Positions 46,592-58,000 of a stretch of DNA of 59,403 nt are shown here, in pieces. Position 1 is the first letter of the stretch, and every line of letters begins with the position of its first letter. The notes beneath the pieces were generated by a model. The model did not search any database. It saw only the letters and a program-made list of their open reading frames with translations, and was not told the origin of the DNA. The stretch spans positions 1 to 59,403 of the forward strand of contig MQVI01000011.1 in the NCBI GenBank assembly GCA_002002485.1. The letters run 5' to 3'. The translations under genes were made by a program, and so were the position numbers. This DNA comes from Pasteurellaceae bacterium 15-036681 (GTDB taxonomy: Bacteria > Pseudomonadota > Gammaproteobacteria > Enterobacterales > Pasteurellaceae).

Positions 46592-47131
46592 TTATTTTTT
46601 CTTCGGTGCAATAACCATGATCGCTTGGCGACCTTCCAGTTTACCTGGCGCTGATTCAACCATTGCTAATTCAGCTGTATCTTGTTTTACACGCTCTAAC
46701 ACATCTAAGCCGATCTCTTGGTGAGCCATCTCACGACCACGATAACGAACAGTAATTTTCACTTTGTCGCCATCTTCTAAGAAACGGATAATGTTACGTA
46801 ATTTAACTTGGTAGTCACCTTCGTCTGTACCTGGACGGAATTTGATTTCCTTAATTTGTACGACTTTTTGTTTTTTCTTCTGCTCTTTTGCCGCTTTTTC
46901 TTTTTCGTAGATGAACTTACCATAGTTCATAATACGGCAAACCGGTGGTTCAGCATTTGGGCTAATTTCAACTAAGTCTAACTCAGCTTCTTCAGCTTTT
47001 GCTAATGCTTCTTGAATTGATACGATACCAAGCTGTTCGCCATCTTGGTCAGTTAAGCGAACTTCTTTTACGCGAATCTCATCATTTAAACGATGAGCGC
47101 GATTTGTCTGAACACGTTTTACAGGTTTAAT
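46592..47131 (-). CDS. infC: Translation initiation factor IF-3, with AUU start codon
   Basis: The conserved frame extends upstream of any ATG to ATT at 47131-47129 (ATT AAA CCT GTA AAA CGT), with GAGG nine bases before. This gives 179 residues; E. coli IF-3 has 180 and also starts at AUU. The N-domain shows [20 protein letters not shown] and [21 protein letters not shown]; the C-domain shows [13 protein letters not shown] and [10 protein letters not shown]. The AUU start allows IF-3 to limit its own synthesis. The ATG at 46930 would remove the whole N-terminal domain and is rejected. Confidence 0.95.
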   Translation of the reverse strand: MKPVKRVQTNRAHRLNDEIRVKEVRLTDQDGEQLGIVSIQEALAKAEEAELDLVEISPNAEPPVCRIMNYGKFIYEKEKAAKEQKKKQKVVQIKEIKFRPGTDEGDYQVKLRNIIRFLEDGDKVKITVRYRGREMAHQEIGLDVLERVKQDTAELAMVESAPGKLEGRQAIMVIAPKKK

Positions 47132-47522
47132 AGTATTATTCCTCTAGGTAGTTTAAGTACGATTTCTTATGCTTTAAGCAAAAGATTACATTTATTTTTA
47201 ATCGCTCAAATTGAGCAAAACGGGCGAATTCTACTAGAATCTAAGCAGTTAGGCAATAGTATATAGACAGAATAATTGTCTTTAATTAAGCAGAAACCTC
47301 AAAAATCACTCTCAAGTTATGCCCGATTATTTAGTTACTGCGCTAGCTACTATATTAATTGTTAATTATCAACAAACAACTTGTTAAAAAATTGAAAATA
47401 ATTATTTAAATATTTTTTACAAAAAATACGTTTTTCATGACAAAAATCAAATTTTTTATTTCACAATGGGATTACAATGCAATCGTTTTCCGTATATAAA
47501 CTGCGTATTTAGGAGGGAAAAT
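47132..47522. other. Intergenic region between infC and hybO
   Basis: About 390 AT-rich bases between divergent operons. It holds the infC ribosome site at the left, an FNR-like box at 47359-47372 and the hybO ribosome site AGGAGGG (47511-47517). thrS, which precedes infC in E. coli, is not there. No ORF or GC-rich repeat is visible. Confidence 0.5.
47359..47372 (+). promoter_or_regulatory. FNR-like box upstream of hybO
   Basis: TTGTT-AATT-ATCAA differs from the FNR consensus TTGAT-N4-ATCAA by one base. It lies about 150 bases before the hybO start. Anaerobic activation of an uptake hydrogenase by FNR is plausible. Confidence 0.5.
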
Positions 47523-48653
47523 ATGCAAAGATACGATAGCTTATTCTCAACCTTTACTGATGTTTCTCGCCGAGATTTTATGAAACTTTGTACAGCGCTA
47601 GCTGCAACGATGGGATTAAGTTCTAAAGCAGGAGCAGAAATGACGCAAGCTTTAACTAGCCCACAACGTCCACCCGTTATCTGGATTGGCGCACAAGAAT
47701 GTACTGGTTGTACTGAATCTCTACTACGAGCAACTCATCCAACCGTAGAAAATTTAGTGCTCGATCTCATTTCTCTTGAATATCATGAAGCTCTTTCTGC
47801 TGCCTTCGGTGAGCAAGCCGAAGAAAATAAACATAATGCAATACATAAATACAAAGGCAAATATGTTTTAGTTGTAGATGGCTCAATTCCTGTAAAAGAC
47901 GGTGGTGTATACTGCATGATTGCCGGTAAACCCGTTTTACAACATATCAAAGAAGCAGCGAAAGATGCTCTAGCTATCATTGCTATTGGTTCTTGCGCAT
48001 CTTGGGGGGGAGTCCCATCTGTCAACGGAAACCCAACAGGCGCAAGCAGTTTAGCTGATATTTTACCCGGTATGCCTGTCATTAATATTCCAGGTTGCCC
48101 ACCAAATCCACACAATTTCCTCGCAACAGTAGCTTATATCATTACCTATAAAAAACTTCCTGCCATGGATAAACTCAACCGACCATTGTTTGCATACGAT
48201 CGTTTGATCCATGAGAATTGCTATCGCCGCCCTCATTTTGATGCAGGACGTTTTGCTCGTGAATTTGGTGACTATGGTCATCGCCATGGCTGGTGTTTAT
48301 ATCACCTTGGTTGTAAAGGACCTGAAACTTATGGCAACTGCTCTACGCTTGAATTTTGTGATGTCGGTGGAAATAACTGGCCTGTTGGTATCGGACATCC
48401 CTGCTGTGGTTGTAATGAAAAAGGTGTTGGATTTACAAAAGGAATTTTTCAATTAGCAACCGTGGAAAATCCTACTCCTCGAGTTAATAAACCCCATGTA
48501 AATATGACAGAGGGAGGAGAAATTTCCAAAACTGCCGTTGGTTTATTAGGTGGTGCTGCCGGTATTTTATTGGGTGTGAGCGTGATGACACTCCGTAGTC
48601 TTAATGTTCAGCATAAGTCCCAAGCTCATCAGCAGAACAAAACACAGGAATAA
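47523..48653 (+). CDS. hybO: Hydrogenase-2 small subunit HybO
   Basis: 376 residues (E. coli 372). The start at 47523 follows AGGAGGG. A twin-arginine signal is visible ([10 protein letters not shown], residues ~14-23) and a C-terminal membrane anchor lies near residues 335-355. Cysteines for three Fe-S clusters are in [25 protein letters not shown], the [10 protein letters not shown] region, [11 protein letters not shown] and GHPCCGC. Passes electrons from the NiFe site in HybC to HybA/HybB and quinone. Confidence 0.95.
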   Translation: MQRYDSLFSTFTDVSRRDFMKLCTALAATMGLSSKAGAEMTQALTSPQRPPVIWIGAQECTGCTESLLRATHPTVENLVLDLISLEYHEALSAAFGEQAEENKHNAIHKYKGKYVLVVDGSIPVKDGGVYCMIAGKPVLQHIKEAAKDALAIIAIGSCASWGGVPSVNGNPTGASSLADILPGMPVINIPGCPPNPHNFLATVAYIITYKKLPAMDKLNRPLFAYDRLIHENCYRRPHFDAGRFAREFGDYGHRHGWCLYHLGCKGPETYGNCSTLEFCDVGGNNWPVGIGHPCCGCNEKGVGFTKGIFQLATVENPTPRVNKPHVNMTEGGEISKTAVGLLGGAAGILLGVSVMTLRSLNVQHKSQAHQQNKTQE

Positions 48654-48657
48654 GATT

Positions 48658-49701
48658 ATGGACAGACGCAAGTTTCTCAAAGTAGGACTCTGTGGAGGAC
48701 TAGCCTCAGGGCTAGTGCCAAATGCGGCAAATGCCTCTGTAGAGAACCGTCCACGAATTCCTACTGCTGTAGGTATGTTATATGATTCAACCCTTTGTGT
48801 TGGCTGCCAAGCATGTGTAACAGAGTGTCAGCACTTAAACAAGACAGCAGTGAATCCAGAAGGTGAACAGACTTGGTCAAATAATGATAAATTATCTGCA
48901 TTCACTCGCAATATCATTCAAGTATGGTCTGTCGGTGAAGGAAAATATAAAGATCAACAAGAAAATGGCTATGCTTACATCAAAAAGCAATGTATGCATT
49001 GTGTTGAGCCTAACTGCGTAACCGCCTGTCCTGTCCAAGCGCTGACTAAAAATTCGAAAACAGGCATTGTGGCTTACGATCCCGATATTTGTACTGGTTG
49101 CCGCTATTGCATGATAGCGTGTCCATTTAATGTACCAAAATATGATTACCATAACCCATTTGGTGAAATCAGCAAATGTGAGCTTTGCAATCAAAAAGGA
49201 TTAGAGCGTATCGACAAGGGAGAAAATCCAGGCTGCTGTCAGGTTTGTCCAACTGGAGCAATTATTTACGGTAGCTACACGGATTTACTTGCAGAGGCGA
49301 AGCGTCGCTTAACCCTGCTACGCGGTACAGAATATAATTATCCTCGCCAAACAGTAGATAGCCAAGATACCTACAAAGCTACAGTACCTCTCTATCATCA
49401 ACACATTTATGGAGAAACTGAAGGTGGCGGTACTCAAGTACTTGTACTCAGTGGTGTTCCTCACGAGAATTTAGAGTTACCTAAATTAGATGAAGTTGCA
49501 ACTGGTGCTCGTGCAGCACATTTGCAACATACCCTCTATCAAGGAATGATTTTACCTTTAGTGGCTTTAGCCGGTTTAAGTATGATGACTTATCGTAGCC
49601 TACATGCAGATAAAATCGAAGCTACTAAAAAAGAGTGGAAATTAGCTCGAGAACAAATCCGCGAGGAAGAAGAGAAAAAAGAGGAGAAGCATCATGGCTA
49701 G
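48658..49701 (+). CDS. hybA: Hydrogenase-2 ferredoxin-type subunit HybA
   Basis: 347 residues from the ATG at 48658, four bases after hybO. A twin-arginine signal RRKFLKVG is at the N-terminus. Four cysteine clusters for 4Fe-4S centres are seen: [38 protein letters not shown], and CELCNQKG with [10 protein letters not shown]-terminal helix anchors it near residue 310. Periplasmic electron bridge from HybO to HybB. Confidence 0.94.
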   Translation: MDRRKFLKVGLCGGLASGLVPNAANASVENRPRIPTAVGMLYDSTLCVGCQACVTECQHLNKTAVNPEGEQTWSNNDKLSAFTRNIIQVWSVGEGKYKDQQENGYAYIKKQCMHCVEPNCVTACPVQALTKNSKTGIVAYDPDICTGCRYCMIACPFNVPKYDYHNPFGEISKCELCNQKGLERIDKGENPGCCQVCPTGAIIYGSYTDLLAEAKRRLTLLRGTEYNYPRQTVDSQDTYKATVPLYHQHIYGETEGGGTQVLVLSGVPHENLELPKLDEVATGARAAHLQHTLYQGMILPLVALAGLSMMTYRSLHADKIEATKKEWKLAREQIREEEEKKEEKHHG

Positions 49702-50875
49702 TGCACGCCCCCTTGGTGGTCGTTTGATATCAGTTCCAGTGTTAGTATTTGCACCTCTTGCAGTGATCTGTGGTCTACTGATATTACGCCGTTTAATTTT
49801 TGGTATAGGTTCTGTCGCCGACCTCAACGGAGGTTATCCTTGGGGCTTGTGGATTGGTTTTGATCTGCTGGTTGGCACTGGATTAGCTTGCGGTGGCTGG
49901 GCTTTAGCTTGGACTGTATATGTATTTAATAAAGGGAAATATCACCCATTAGTGCGCCCAGCCCTATTAGCCAGTTTATTTGGTTATACTTTAGGTGGCC
50001 TTTCAATTACTATTGATATGGGGCGCTACTGGCATCTGCCTTACTTTTTCGTACCTGGCCAATTCAATACTTCATCAGTTTTGTTTGAAACCGCAGCTTG
50101 TATGACTGTATATATTGGTGTAGTGACACTGGAATTTGCACCAGTTATTCTCGGCTATTTCGGTTTGAAAAAATGGTTCGATAAAGTAAATAACATAATG
50201 TTCTTCTTGGTCGCACTTGGGGCATTGCTACCAATGATGCACCAATCTTCTATGGGTTCATTAATGATTGTCGCAGGACATAAACTCCACCCAGTATGGC
50301 AAAGTTATGAAATGCTACCTATCTTCTCTCTATTTACCGCCTTTATTATGGGGTTCTCAATCGTTATTTTTGAGGGTTCGCTAGTAAAAGCAGGGCTCGC
50401 AGGCAAAGCGCCTGATGAACGCCATCTATTTACTCGTTTAGCGAAGGTAGCTGCAGTTTTAATAGCTCTATTCATCATCGCTCGCTTTGGCGAATTAGCT
50501 TACAACAACAAACTGCATTACATCTTACAAGGTGATTTCTATTCTCTTATGTTTTGGCTAGAAATCAGTATTCTTGCCTTACCGATTTTAACCTTATTTC
50601 TTGGTAATAAATTCTCTGACAGCCGTTGGTTATTTGTATCTGCGCTTTGTATGATTGGAGGTTCAGCACTATGGAGGCTCAATTATTCCATCATAATGTT
50701 TGAGCCTGGCATGGGATATGACTACTTCCCATCTGCATCAGAATTATTAATTTCCATCGGTTTTATTTCTATTGAAATTTGTGCCTACATTTTAATTGTT
50801 CGCTTGTTCCCTGTATTACCAGTTTTAAAAGAAGTACAAGAAGAGGACAACGCACTGCACGGAGTTAAAGCATGA
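49694..50875 (+). CDS. hybB: Hydrogenase-2 integral membrane subunit HybB
   Basis: 393-residue NrfD/PsrC-family membrane protein with about ten helices, the quinone-side subunit that lets hydrogenase-2 couple to proton movement. It overlaps hybA by 8 bp and hybC by 4 bp. Pattern [27 protein letters not shown] is typical of the family, in two pieces. Confidence 0.94.
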   Translation: MASARPLGGRLISVPVLVFAPLAVICGLLILRRLIFGIGSVADLNGGYPWGLWIGFDLLVGTGLACGGWALAWTVYVFNKGKYHPLVRPALLASLFGYTLGGLSITIDMGRYWHLPYFFVPGQFNTSSVLFETAACMTVYIGVVTLEFAPVILGYFGLKKWFDKVNNIMFFLVALGALLPMMHQSSMGSLMIVAGHKLHPVWQSYEMLPIFSLFTAFIMGFSIVIFEGSLVKAGLAGKAPDERHLFTRLAKVAAVLIALFIIARFGELAYNNKLHYILQGDFYSLMFWLEISILALPILTLFLGNKFSDSRWLFVSALCMIGGSALWRLNYSIIMFEPGMGYDYFPSASELLISIGFISIEICAYILIVRLFPVLPVLKEVQEEDNALHGVKA

Positions 50876-52581
50876 CAAACAAACAACGTATCACGATAGA
50901 CCCAATCACTCGTATTGAAGGACATTTACGTATTGATTGCGAAATAGAAGACGGTAAAGTGACTAATGCTTGGTCATCAGGCACAATGTGGCGTGGCATG
51001 GAAAATATTGTGCAAGGAAGTGATCCTCATGATGCTTGGATGATTATGCAACGCATCTGTGGTGTTTGTACAACAGTACACGCCATTGCTAGCGTGCGAG
51101 CAGTAGAAGATGCTATTGGCGCAAAAGTGCCAGTAAATGCACAATACATCCGTAATATGATTCTCGCGGCTCACTCAATGCATGACCATATTGTGCATTT
51201 TTATCAACTTTCTGCGATGGATTGGGTCGATATTACTTCGGCATTAGAAGCAGATCCTAAAAAAGCAGCTGAAATATTAAGAGGCGTTTCTACATGGTCA
51301 CTAAACAGTGAAAATGAATTCCAGAATGTACAAAATAAACTGAAAGCCTTAGTTGCAAGTGGACAGCTTGGTATTTTTGCAAATGGTTATTTTGGTCACC
51401 CTGCAATGAAGCTCCCTCCAGAAGTCAATTTAATTGCGGTTGCTCACTACTTGCAAGCGCTAGAATGTCAGCGTGATGCTAACCGTGTTGTAGCTTTACT
51501 TGGCGGTAAATCTCCCCATATTCAAAATCTTGCAATCGGTGGAGTCGCAAATCCGATCAATCTAGATTCTCAAGCAGTGCTGAATTTAGAACGCCTCATG
51601 TTTGTAAAAAGTTGCATTGATAAATTAAATGATTTCGTTAATCAAGTTTATAAGGTCGATACTGCTGTTATCGCAGCTTACTATCCTGAATGGCTACAAC
51701 TAGGACGCACATCACGCAACTATTTATCTGTGCCTGAATATCCACTGAATGAAGATAATAGCCAATTTGTATTATCAGGTGGCTATATAGAAAATGGAGA
51801 TTTATCTACATTCCGTCCTATTACGCATCATAAAGATGAATTCTTAGTAAAAGGCATCAAAGAAAGTGGTAAACACGCTTGGTATGAAGATGATGAAGCC
51901 CTTGAACCTTGGGTTGGTTTGACTCGTCCTAAATATACAGGTTGGCAAGAAGACGGCAAATACTCTTGGGTGAAAGCGCCTTCTTTCCACGATAAAGTGG
52001 TAGAAGTTGGTCCTCTTGCCTATTTAATGTGTTCTTTAGCAAGCAATGACAAACCTAGCTTAAAACATTTTGATCAAATTGGTGGATTATATAAAGCCTT
52101 AACCAACAAAGAATTAACTATTGATGACTTACATTCTACTTTAGGTCGAATCATCGGCCGAACAGTTCACTGCTGCACTTTAAATGACATTCTCTCCCAA
52201 CAGTGGCAATTATTAATCGAGAATATTGGGCATGGTGATACTGTGGCTTACTTAAAAGCAGAGATTCCACCAAAAGGGGAATTTAAAGGCGTAAGCTTTA
52301 ATGAAGTGCCACGCGGTATGTTATCTCATTGGGTAGTCGTTAAAGATGGCAAAATTGCTAACTATCAAGCTGTTGTGCCATCAACATGGAACTCCGGTCC
52401 TCGTAACCAAAATGATGCAATGGGTCCATACGAGCTATCACTTATCGGCACTCCAGTTGCTGACCCGAAAAAACCACTAGAAGTGGTACGCACCATTCAC
52501 TCATTTGACCCTTGCATGTCTTGTGCGGTGCATGTGATTAATACGGAAACCAATGAAGTAACAGAAGTGAAGGTACTGTAA
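50872..52581 (+). CDS. hybC: Hydrogenase-2 large subunit HybC
   Basis: 569 residues (E. coli 567). NiFe ligands are at RICGVC (C63, C66) and DPCMSCAVH (C548, C551). H554 marks the maturation cut, after which the last 15 residues (VINTETNEVTEVKVL) are removed by HybD. The N-terminal ITIDPITRIEGHLRI is typical. No signal peptide; exported bound to HybO. The stop overlaps the hybD start by one base. Confidence 0.97.
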   Translation: MTNKQRITIDPITRIEGHLRIDCEIEDGKVTNAWSSGTMWRGMENIVQGSDPHDAWMIMQRICGVCTTVHAIASVRAVEDAIGAKVPVNAQYIRNMILAAHSMHDHIVHFYQLSAMDWVDITSALEADPKKAAEILRGVSTWSLNSENEFQNVQNKLKALVASGQLGIFANGYFGHPAMKLPPEVNLIAVAHYLQALECQRDANRVVALLGGKSPHIQNLAIGGVANPINLDSQAVLNLERLMFVKSCIDKLNDFVNQVYKVDTAVIAAYYPEWLQLGRTSRNYLSVPEYPLNEDNSQFVLSGGYIENGDLSTFRPITHHKDEFLVKGIKESGKHAWYEDDEALEPWVGLTRPKYTGWQEDGKYSWVKAPSFHDKVVEVGPLAYLMCSLASNDKPSLKHFDQIGGLYKALTNKELTIDDLHSTLGRIIGRTVHCCTLNDILSQQWQLLIENIGHGDTVAYLKAEIPPKGEFKGVSFNEVPRGMLSHWVVVKDGKIANYQAVVPSTWNSGPRNQNDAMGPYELSLIGTPVADPKKPLEVVRTIHSFDPCMSCAVHVINTETNEVTEVKVL

Positions 52582-53078
52582 TGAAGCCACTAATCTTAGG
52601 CGTAGGGAACATTCTACTAAGTGATGAAGGCGTAGGCGTTCGAGTGGTGCAAGAATTGGAAAAGAATCCACTTTTTGCGCCGTATTTTGACGTGGTTGAT
52701 GGTGGCTCTTGTGGTATGGAATTGCTAGATTGCATTGCTAATCGTAACCACCTCATTATCATTGATGCTGTGCTTGCTAACAAAGAGGCTGGGAAAATTG
52801 TTGTGCTTCATAATGAGAAAATTCCAACTTTTTTCTCACGTAAAATATCCCCACATCAACTGGGGATCTGTGACGTTCTCTCCGCCTTAACCTTAACAGA
52901 CGAACTGCCAAAACATCTCTGTTTGATCGGCATTCAACCTGAATCATTGGAGCCGAATATCGGTCTAAGTGAAAAAATTCAAGCTACATTTCCAGCAATT
53001 TTTGACAACCTTGCAAAACAACTCATCGCCTATGGATTTGATAACCCAAGCATGCTAAAGGAATTACGCAATGTATAG
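52581..53078 (+). CDS. hybD: Hydrogenase-2 maturation protease HybD
   Basis: 165 residues (E. coli 164). LGVGNILLSDEGVGVRVVQEL carries the nickel-sensing Glu (E17), VVDGGSCGMELLD the Asp, and SPHQLGICD the His. Cleaves the C-terminal tail of HybC after nickel insertion. Starts one base inside the hybC stop and overlaps hybE by 8 bp. Confidence 0.95.
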   Translation: MKPLILGVGNILLSDEGVGVRVVQELEKNPLFAPYFDVVDGGSCGMELLDCIANRNHLIIIDAVLANKEAGKIVVLHNEKIPTFFSRKISPHQLGICDVLSALTLTDELPKHLCLIGIQPESLEPNIGLSEKIQATFPAIFDNLAKQLIAYGFDNPSMLKELRNV

Positions 53079-53577
53079 ACACCAAGAAACCGATTCCACA
53101 ATAACAGAACAGAAACTTATATCTGGTTTTGAGGATGACCCAAGCGGTCTGTTTCGCACAGAAATGTGCAAAATTGCCAAAAATATGCAGGACTTACCGT
53201 TCTACCGTCAAGATATCCCTTGTTTCACGCCTAATTTTATCTTATTTGAAGGACAATGGATCGGTGCTATTCTCACCCCTTGGATGCTGAGTGTTGTTGT
53301 TTTACCGGGTCCAAATCAACGATGGGAACAGCGTGAAATTGGTGAAAAGCTAGGGCTTCAGTTACCTTACAAAACGATAACCTTTACCGTAAGTGGTATG
53401 GAATCCATCCCACAATATTTGAGTTGTTCGCTTCTCTCGCCACTTGATCCTCATTTGACCGCAGAGCAAGCAATCCAATTAACTAAAGATTGTTTAACGA
53501 TGGTATTGTCGCTACCGGTCAAACAACAAGTACCAGATTTGAATAAACGTAACATTTTCAGCGCAATGCTTAAATAA
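53071..53577 (+). CDS. hybE: Hydrogenase-2 chaperone HybE
   Basis: 168 residues (E. coli 162), with the HybE-family pattern: a central FEGQWIGAILTPWMLSVVVLPGP segment in two pieces and a rubredoxin-fold-like ending without cysteines. Binds the HybO twin-arginine signal and delays export until assembly is finished. Overlaps hybD. Confidence 0.9.
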   Translation: MYRHQETDSTITEQKLISGFEDDPSGLFRTEMCKIAKNMQDLPFYRQDIPCFTPNFILFEGQWIGAILTPWMLSVVVLPGPNQRWEQREIGEKLGLQLPYKTITFTVSGMESIPQYLSCSLLSPLDPHLTAEQAIQLTKDCLTMVLSLPVKQQVPDLNKRNIFSAMLK

Positions 53578-53600
53578 CAACAGACAAATAGGAAATTATT

Positions 53601-53888
53601 ATGTGTTTAGGAGTTCCAGGAAAAATCGTCAAAGTGGGGAAAAGCGCTTTAGAACTTGCAATAGTTGATGTCTGTGGCGTACAACGAGAAGTAAATATCG
53701 CTTTAGTCTGCACAGACTCACCACAAGAGTTACTCGGGAAATGGGTTCTCGTTCATGTTGGATTTGCAATGAGTGTAATGAATGAGCAAGAAGCAAAAAA
53801 TACACTCGATGCACTATCAGCAATTAGTCAATTAGACCATGAGCTGACTGACTTTCAAGGATTACAGCAAACTAACTCAGTAGTATGA
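53601..53888 (+). CDS. hybG: HypC/HybG-family hydrogenase maturation chaperone
   Basis: 95 residues starting [13 protein letters not shown]; Cys2 after Met removal is the residue that carries the iron-cyanide group and contacts HybC. The C-terminal half has [25 protein letters not shown]. In E. coli hybF lies between hybE and hybG; here hybE is followed directly by hybG, and the hypA-like gene is on the other strand. Confidence 0.93.
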   Translation: MCLGVPGKIVKVGKSALELAIVDVCGVQREVNIALVCTDSPQELLGKWVLVHVGFAMSVMNEQEAKNTLDALSAISQLDHELTDFQGLQQTNSVV

Positions 53889-53917
53889 TAGGTGATTGCT
53901 TCATCCCTGAATCGTCA

Positions 53918-54259
53918 CTATTTAACTGCCATCTCTTTAATTCGTAATTCGTTACCTTGCTGCATTTGGAAATGAGCACCACCACAATGAGGACAAGTCG
54001 CTTGCGTAACGGATAATTCCACCATATTACTACACTGCCAGCACCACGCTTGAGCAGGAACATCAATAAAATGCAACTTACACCCTTCAGCAACCGTATC
54101 TCGACAAATAATCTCAAAACAAAATTCAAGTGACGATTTCTCCACACAAGATAGAGCACCAATCTCCAACCACAAATCAGTAACTTGTTTTACGTTCTGC
54201 TTTTCACATTCTTGCTCGACAATATTTATCATATTTTGACATAGAGACATTTCGTGCAT
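53918..54259 (-). CDS. hypA: HypA/HybF nickel insertion protein
   Basis: 113 residues (E. coli HypA 116). The N-terminal MHE (H2 nickel ligand) is present, as is the zinc site CWQCSNM with CPHCGG. Delivers nickel to the large subunit with HypB. Convergent with hybG, 29 bases away, instead of inside the hyb operon, so it has its own promoter. TTAAGGAGCC precedes the ATG. hypBDEF are not in the window. Confidence 0.93.
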   Translation of the reverse strand: MHEMSLCQNMINIVEQECEKQNVKQVTDLWLEIGALSCVEKSSLEFCFEIICRDTVAEGCKLHFIDVPAQAWCWQCSNMVELSVTQATCPHCGGAHFQMQQGNELRIKEMAVK

Positions 54260-54297
54260 AAAAGGCTCCTTAATTTATAGGGTTATATGGCATTGAA

Positions 54298-55026
54298 TTA
54301 ATATACTAGTAAAATAGAGGCAAGATTATCCAACCGCTTTTTCATCTCTTGCCAATTTGGCATCACTTGATCCATTAAGCGATAAAAACGCTCGCTGTGG
54401 TTATGCTCGGCTAAATGGCACAGCTCGTGCAAAATCACATAATCGATACACTCTTTTGGGGCTTTAACTAGCATTGGATTTAGCCATAACGCCCCTTTTA
54501 CCGAACAACTACCCCAGCGGGTTTTCATGGTACGTAACCGAATATTTGGCTCATCCGTTACCCACAATGTTTTCGCCAGTAATACTTCCAAGCGTTGTTG
54601 AAAAATCTGTTTTGCTTTTTGGCGATACCATTGGTTTAACACTTTCCGCACCTTTTCAGGCGATTTATCTTTGAGTTGAACTTCAATTTGTCCACGCCAA
54701 AGACGAATATGATTTGCTTGATTAGGTTCGTTATAAACTTTGAGCACATATTGTCGCCCTAAGTAGCGATGACTTTCTCCGCTGATATATTGACGAACTG
54801 GCAATTTCGGCAATTGGCTAAGTTCGGCTAATTGTTGTGAAATCCAGCTCGTTTGCTGCGAAATTGCAAAAATTAGCTCGTTTTTGACCGCTTGTTGCGG
54901 CGCATAAGCAATAATTTCACCATTTGGCTGCACGGTTAAACGTAAGCGTTTCGATTGCGGGCGTTCGATAAGCTGAACTTGTAGCCGCTGTTCGCCATAG
55001 GGGATAGATAAAATATTTTTGTTCAT
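54298..55026 (-). CDS. YgjP-like zinc metallopeptidase (M48/SprT type, DUF45)
   Basis: 242 residues. The zinc motif HELCHLAEHNHSERF (HExxH plus a later His/Glu) and the preceding RMKTRWGSCSVKGALWLNP (MKTRWGSC is the family hallmark; here RTMKTRWGSC) are intact. Such genes are often placed next to hsdR. It begins three bases after the hsdR stop, so it is the last gene of the defence unit. Its target is unknown. An uptake signal lies inside it near 54888. Confidence 0.9.
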   Translation of the reverse strand: MNKNILSIPYGEQRLQVQLIERPQSKRLRLTVQPNGEIIAYAPQQAVKNELIFAISQQTSWISQQLAELSQLPKLPVRQYISGESHRYLGRQYVLKVYNEPNQANHIRLWRGQIEVQLKDKSPEKVRKVLNQWYRQKAKQIFQQRLEVLLAKTLWVTDEPNIRLRTMKTRWGSCSVKGALWLNPMLVKAPKECIDYVILHELCHLAEHNHSERFYRLMDQVMPNWQEMKKRLDNLASILLVY

Positions 55027-55029
55027 TGC

Positions 55030-58000
55030 TTATTTATGCCCAACACGCACAATTTGGATAATCCGTTCCACAATTTCTTTTGCTTGCAACATACCGCTGC
55101 CGATAGATTGGCAAAGTTTGAACAGCATTGGCAGTAATTGCTTGCTGATCTCTTTTTCTACCTGCTCTAAACTTAATGAATGCTCTGCTACTGCTTGTAA
55201 CACAATACGATCCACGACAAAAGCTAATTCCACCCAACGCTCTTGCTCGCTTGGTTGAGCTAAGGTTTCCGGCAACACGGTTTTAAATACGCCAAAATAA
55301 GCTTGCGCCGAATGGTTATCCACAAAACGATCGGGAATTTCCGCTAACTTTCGCTCCGCAACTTGTTCTTCAAATTCTTGAAATAGTAAGTATTGCTTCA
55401 TTGGATTATCAAATAACGCTTCCGCCTCTTCAATCGCTTGTTGCAACAATTCGGAAAAACGGGCTTTAGCATAAGGATCATCATTCAAATCCAGTTCGAT
55501 ACTGCGGGCAATGCGAGAACGGATTTTATCCGCTTCGTTACGGGTTTTGGTATCGTCCCACTGTTTAATTTCCGCTTTACCCATTTTATTGACCGCATAA
55601 ATGCCTTCAGGCTCTTTTACGCCTAGCCCAACCACGTGTTTATCAATCAATTTTTCCACTTGATCGGCATATTCGCTGTAATCAATCTGTTCGCCAGCAT
55701 CCTGTTGCACTAAACGGCGTAAATAGCCGAACTGTTTAGCGGTCTCTTTATATAAAGTGCGGTCGGAATCGGTGAAGTTTTGATCTTGATAAAACTCTTC
55801 CGACTGCAACGCTACTTGTAAACAGCGGTTAAAATCCGTTAAAGCACGATAAAAATCGTCTCGAATTTTGCTATTTTTATCGAATAACAGACCGCTTTCC
55901 GTATCTGTTACCAAATTCGGCATTAGCACTCGGCGTAGCTGCTCAATATCCGCTTTATTTTCAACCGTTGCAAAAACCGCCCAAAGCTGTTGATACAAAC
56001 TCGGCAAACGCAAATATTCATTTCTCATCGGGCGATATAAACCTTCAATATCATCAATATCGTAACCGCCTTGGGTACGGCTGGCTAAATCCTGATATTT
56101 GGCAATGGTAGTGTCCAGCTCTTTTAAAATGCCCCGATAATCAATCAATAAACCATACTCTTTCTGCTTATGTAGGCGATTAACTCGGGCGATAGCTTGA
56201 ATCAGATTATGCTGTTTTAACGGCTTATCAATATAGAGCACCGCATTGCTCGGTTCATCAAAACCAGTCAGCAATTTATCCACCACAATCAATAAACGCA
56301 ACGGGCTATCTGGATCAGCAAAACGGTTTAGCACCTGTTGGGTATAAACCTCTTCATTGCCTTGCACATTGTGATTCCACCAACGCACCACTTCATCACT
56401 CGCCTGTTCATCTAACGCACTATTGCCTTCTCGGCTATCGGGCGGGCTAATCACTATTGCACTTTCAAACAACCCTACTTCGTCAAGATACTGTTTATAG
56501 CGAATAGCGCTCACTTTACTTTCGCACGCCAATTGTCCTTTTAATCCCTGCTCGATTTTTTCATTCAGATGATAAGCAATATCCAAAGCGATTAAATGAA
56601 TACGTTCATCGGCTTGATAAATCTGCCCTTTACGAGCAAATTTGCGTTTTAAATCCGCTTTTTGCTGCTCGTTTAACGATTTAGTAATGCGCTCAAACCA
56701 GTTATCAATCGCCTGTTTATTTACCTCTAATTCAGGGATACGCTCTTCATACAAAAGTGGCGTAACGGATTTATCTTCCACCGCCCGTTGCATTGTGTAA
56801 GCGTGGATAATCTTGCCGAATTTTTGTGTAGTTTCATCATCTTTTAACAACGGCGTACCGGTAAATGCCACAAAAGAGGCATTCGGCAATGCACGGCGCA
56901 TAGCAATATGATTTTCGCCCCCTTGGGTACGGTGCCCTTCGTCAATCAGCACGATAATATTTTCACTCGGATTAAAACAGTTCGGTTGCTCAATTGCGGT
57001 ATTAAACTTCTGGATTAACGAGAAAATAATCCGCTCATTGCCCTGACCAATTTGCTCGGCAAGGCGTTTGCCTGTAGTCGCCATGGCATTTTTGCGATCT
57101 CGCTTTGTAGCAAGTTCTCCACTGTTATAGAAAGTGCGACTTAGCTGATTTTCTAAATCGACACGATCGGTTACCACCACAATTCGACACTGTTTTAGCG
57201 CAGGATGTAGCAACAATGCTTTGCTGAAAAAGACCATCGTAAAAGATTTGCCCAAGCCTGTGGTATGCCAAATCACCCCGCCATTGCGTACCCCTTGTTC
57301 ATTTTGGGTACTCACACGGTTTAATAGGCGTTTTACCCCAAAGACTTGCGGATAGCGAGCGACAACACGGATATGATCTTTGTGATCAAACAAGGTGAAA
57401 TAGCGGATCATTTCCAATAGACGAGCAGGACTAAGCAAGCTGATTAACAGCTGATCTTGCCCTGTTACAGCTAAACGCCCTTGTGCAATAAGCTGTTGAT
57501 ACCATTGTTGATCAGCTGAATTAGGTAGGATAGCGATGAGATCTTGGGGTGAAATGGCTGAATTTTTAATGTTTGCCATTTCAAGTTCTGAAAATTCTTC
57601 TTCACGCCACGCCGACCAGAATTTAGCAGGGGTACCGCAAGTGGCATAACGCCCTGCCGTGCCGTTAATCGACAACACCAACTGGGCGTAAGCAAACAGA
57701 TGTGGGATTTCATTCGGGCGTTGGTTGCGAATGGTTTGAGAAATACCCTCTTCGATAGTGATTTTTTGTTTACCATCGGGGCGTTTTCCTTCAATCACCG
57801 CCAAAGGTAAACCATTCACAAAGCAAACAATATCAGGCGTTCGCACAGAACTGCCATTGACATTGGCGACATCAAATTCTTCAGTAAAATGAAAGCGGTT
57901 ATTTTCAATATTTTCCCAGTCGATAATCGGAATGGTGCAACTGATTTTCTTGCCTTCGACAAATTCGGTAACGGTAATGCCGTAAAGCAGATGATTGTAG

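Noticed and set aside
46592-46930. 112-residue infC starting at an internal ATG
   Set aside because: It would remove the conserved N-domain; the frame continues to the AUU start with a ribosome site.
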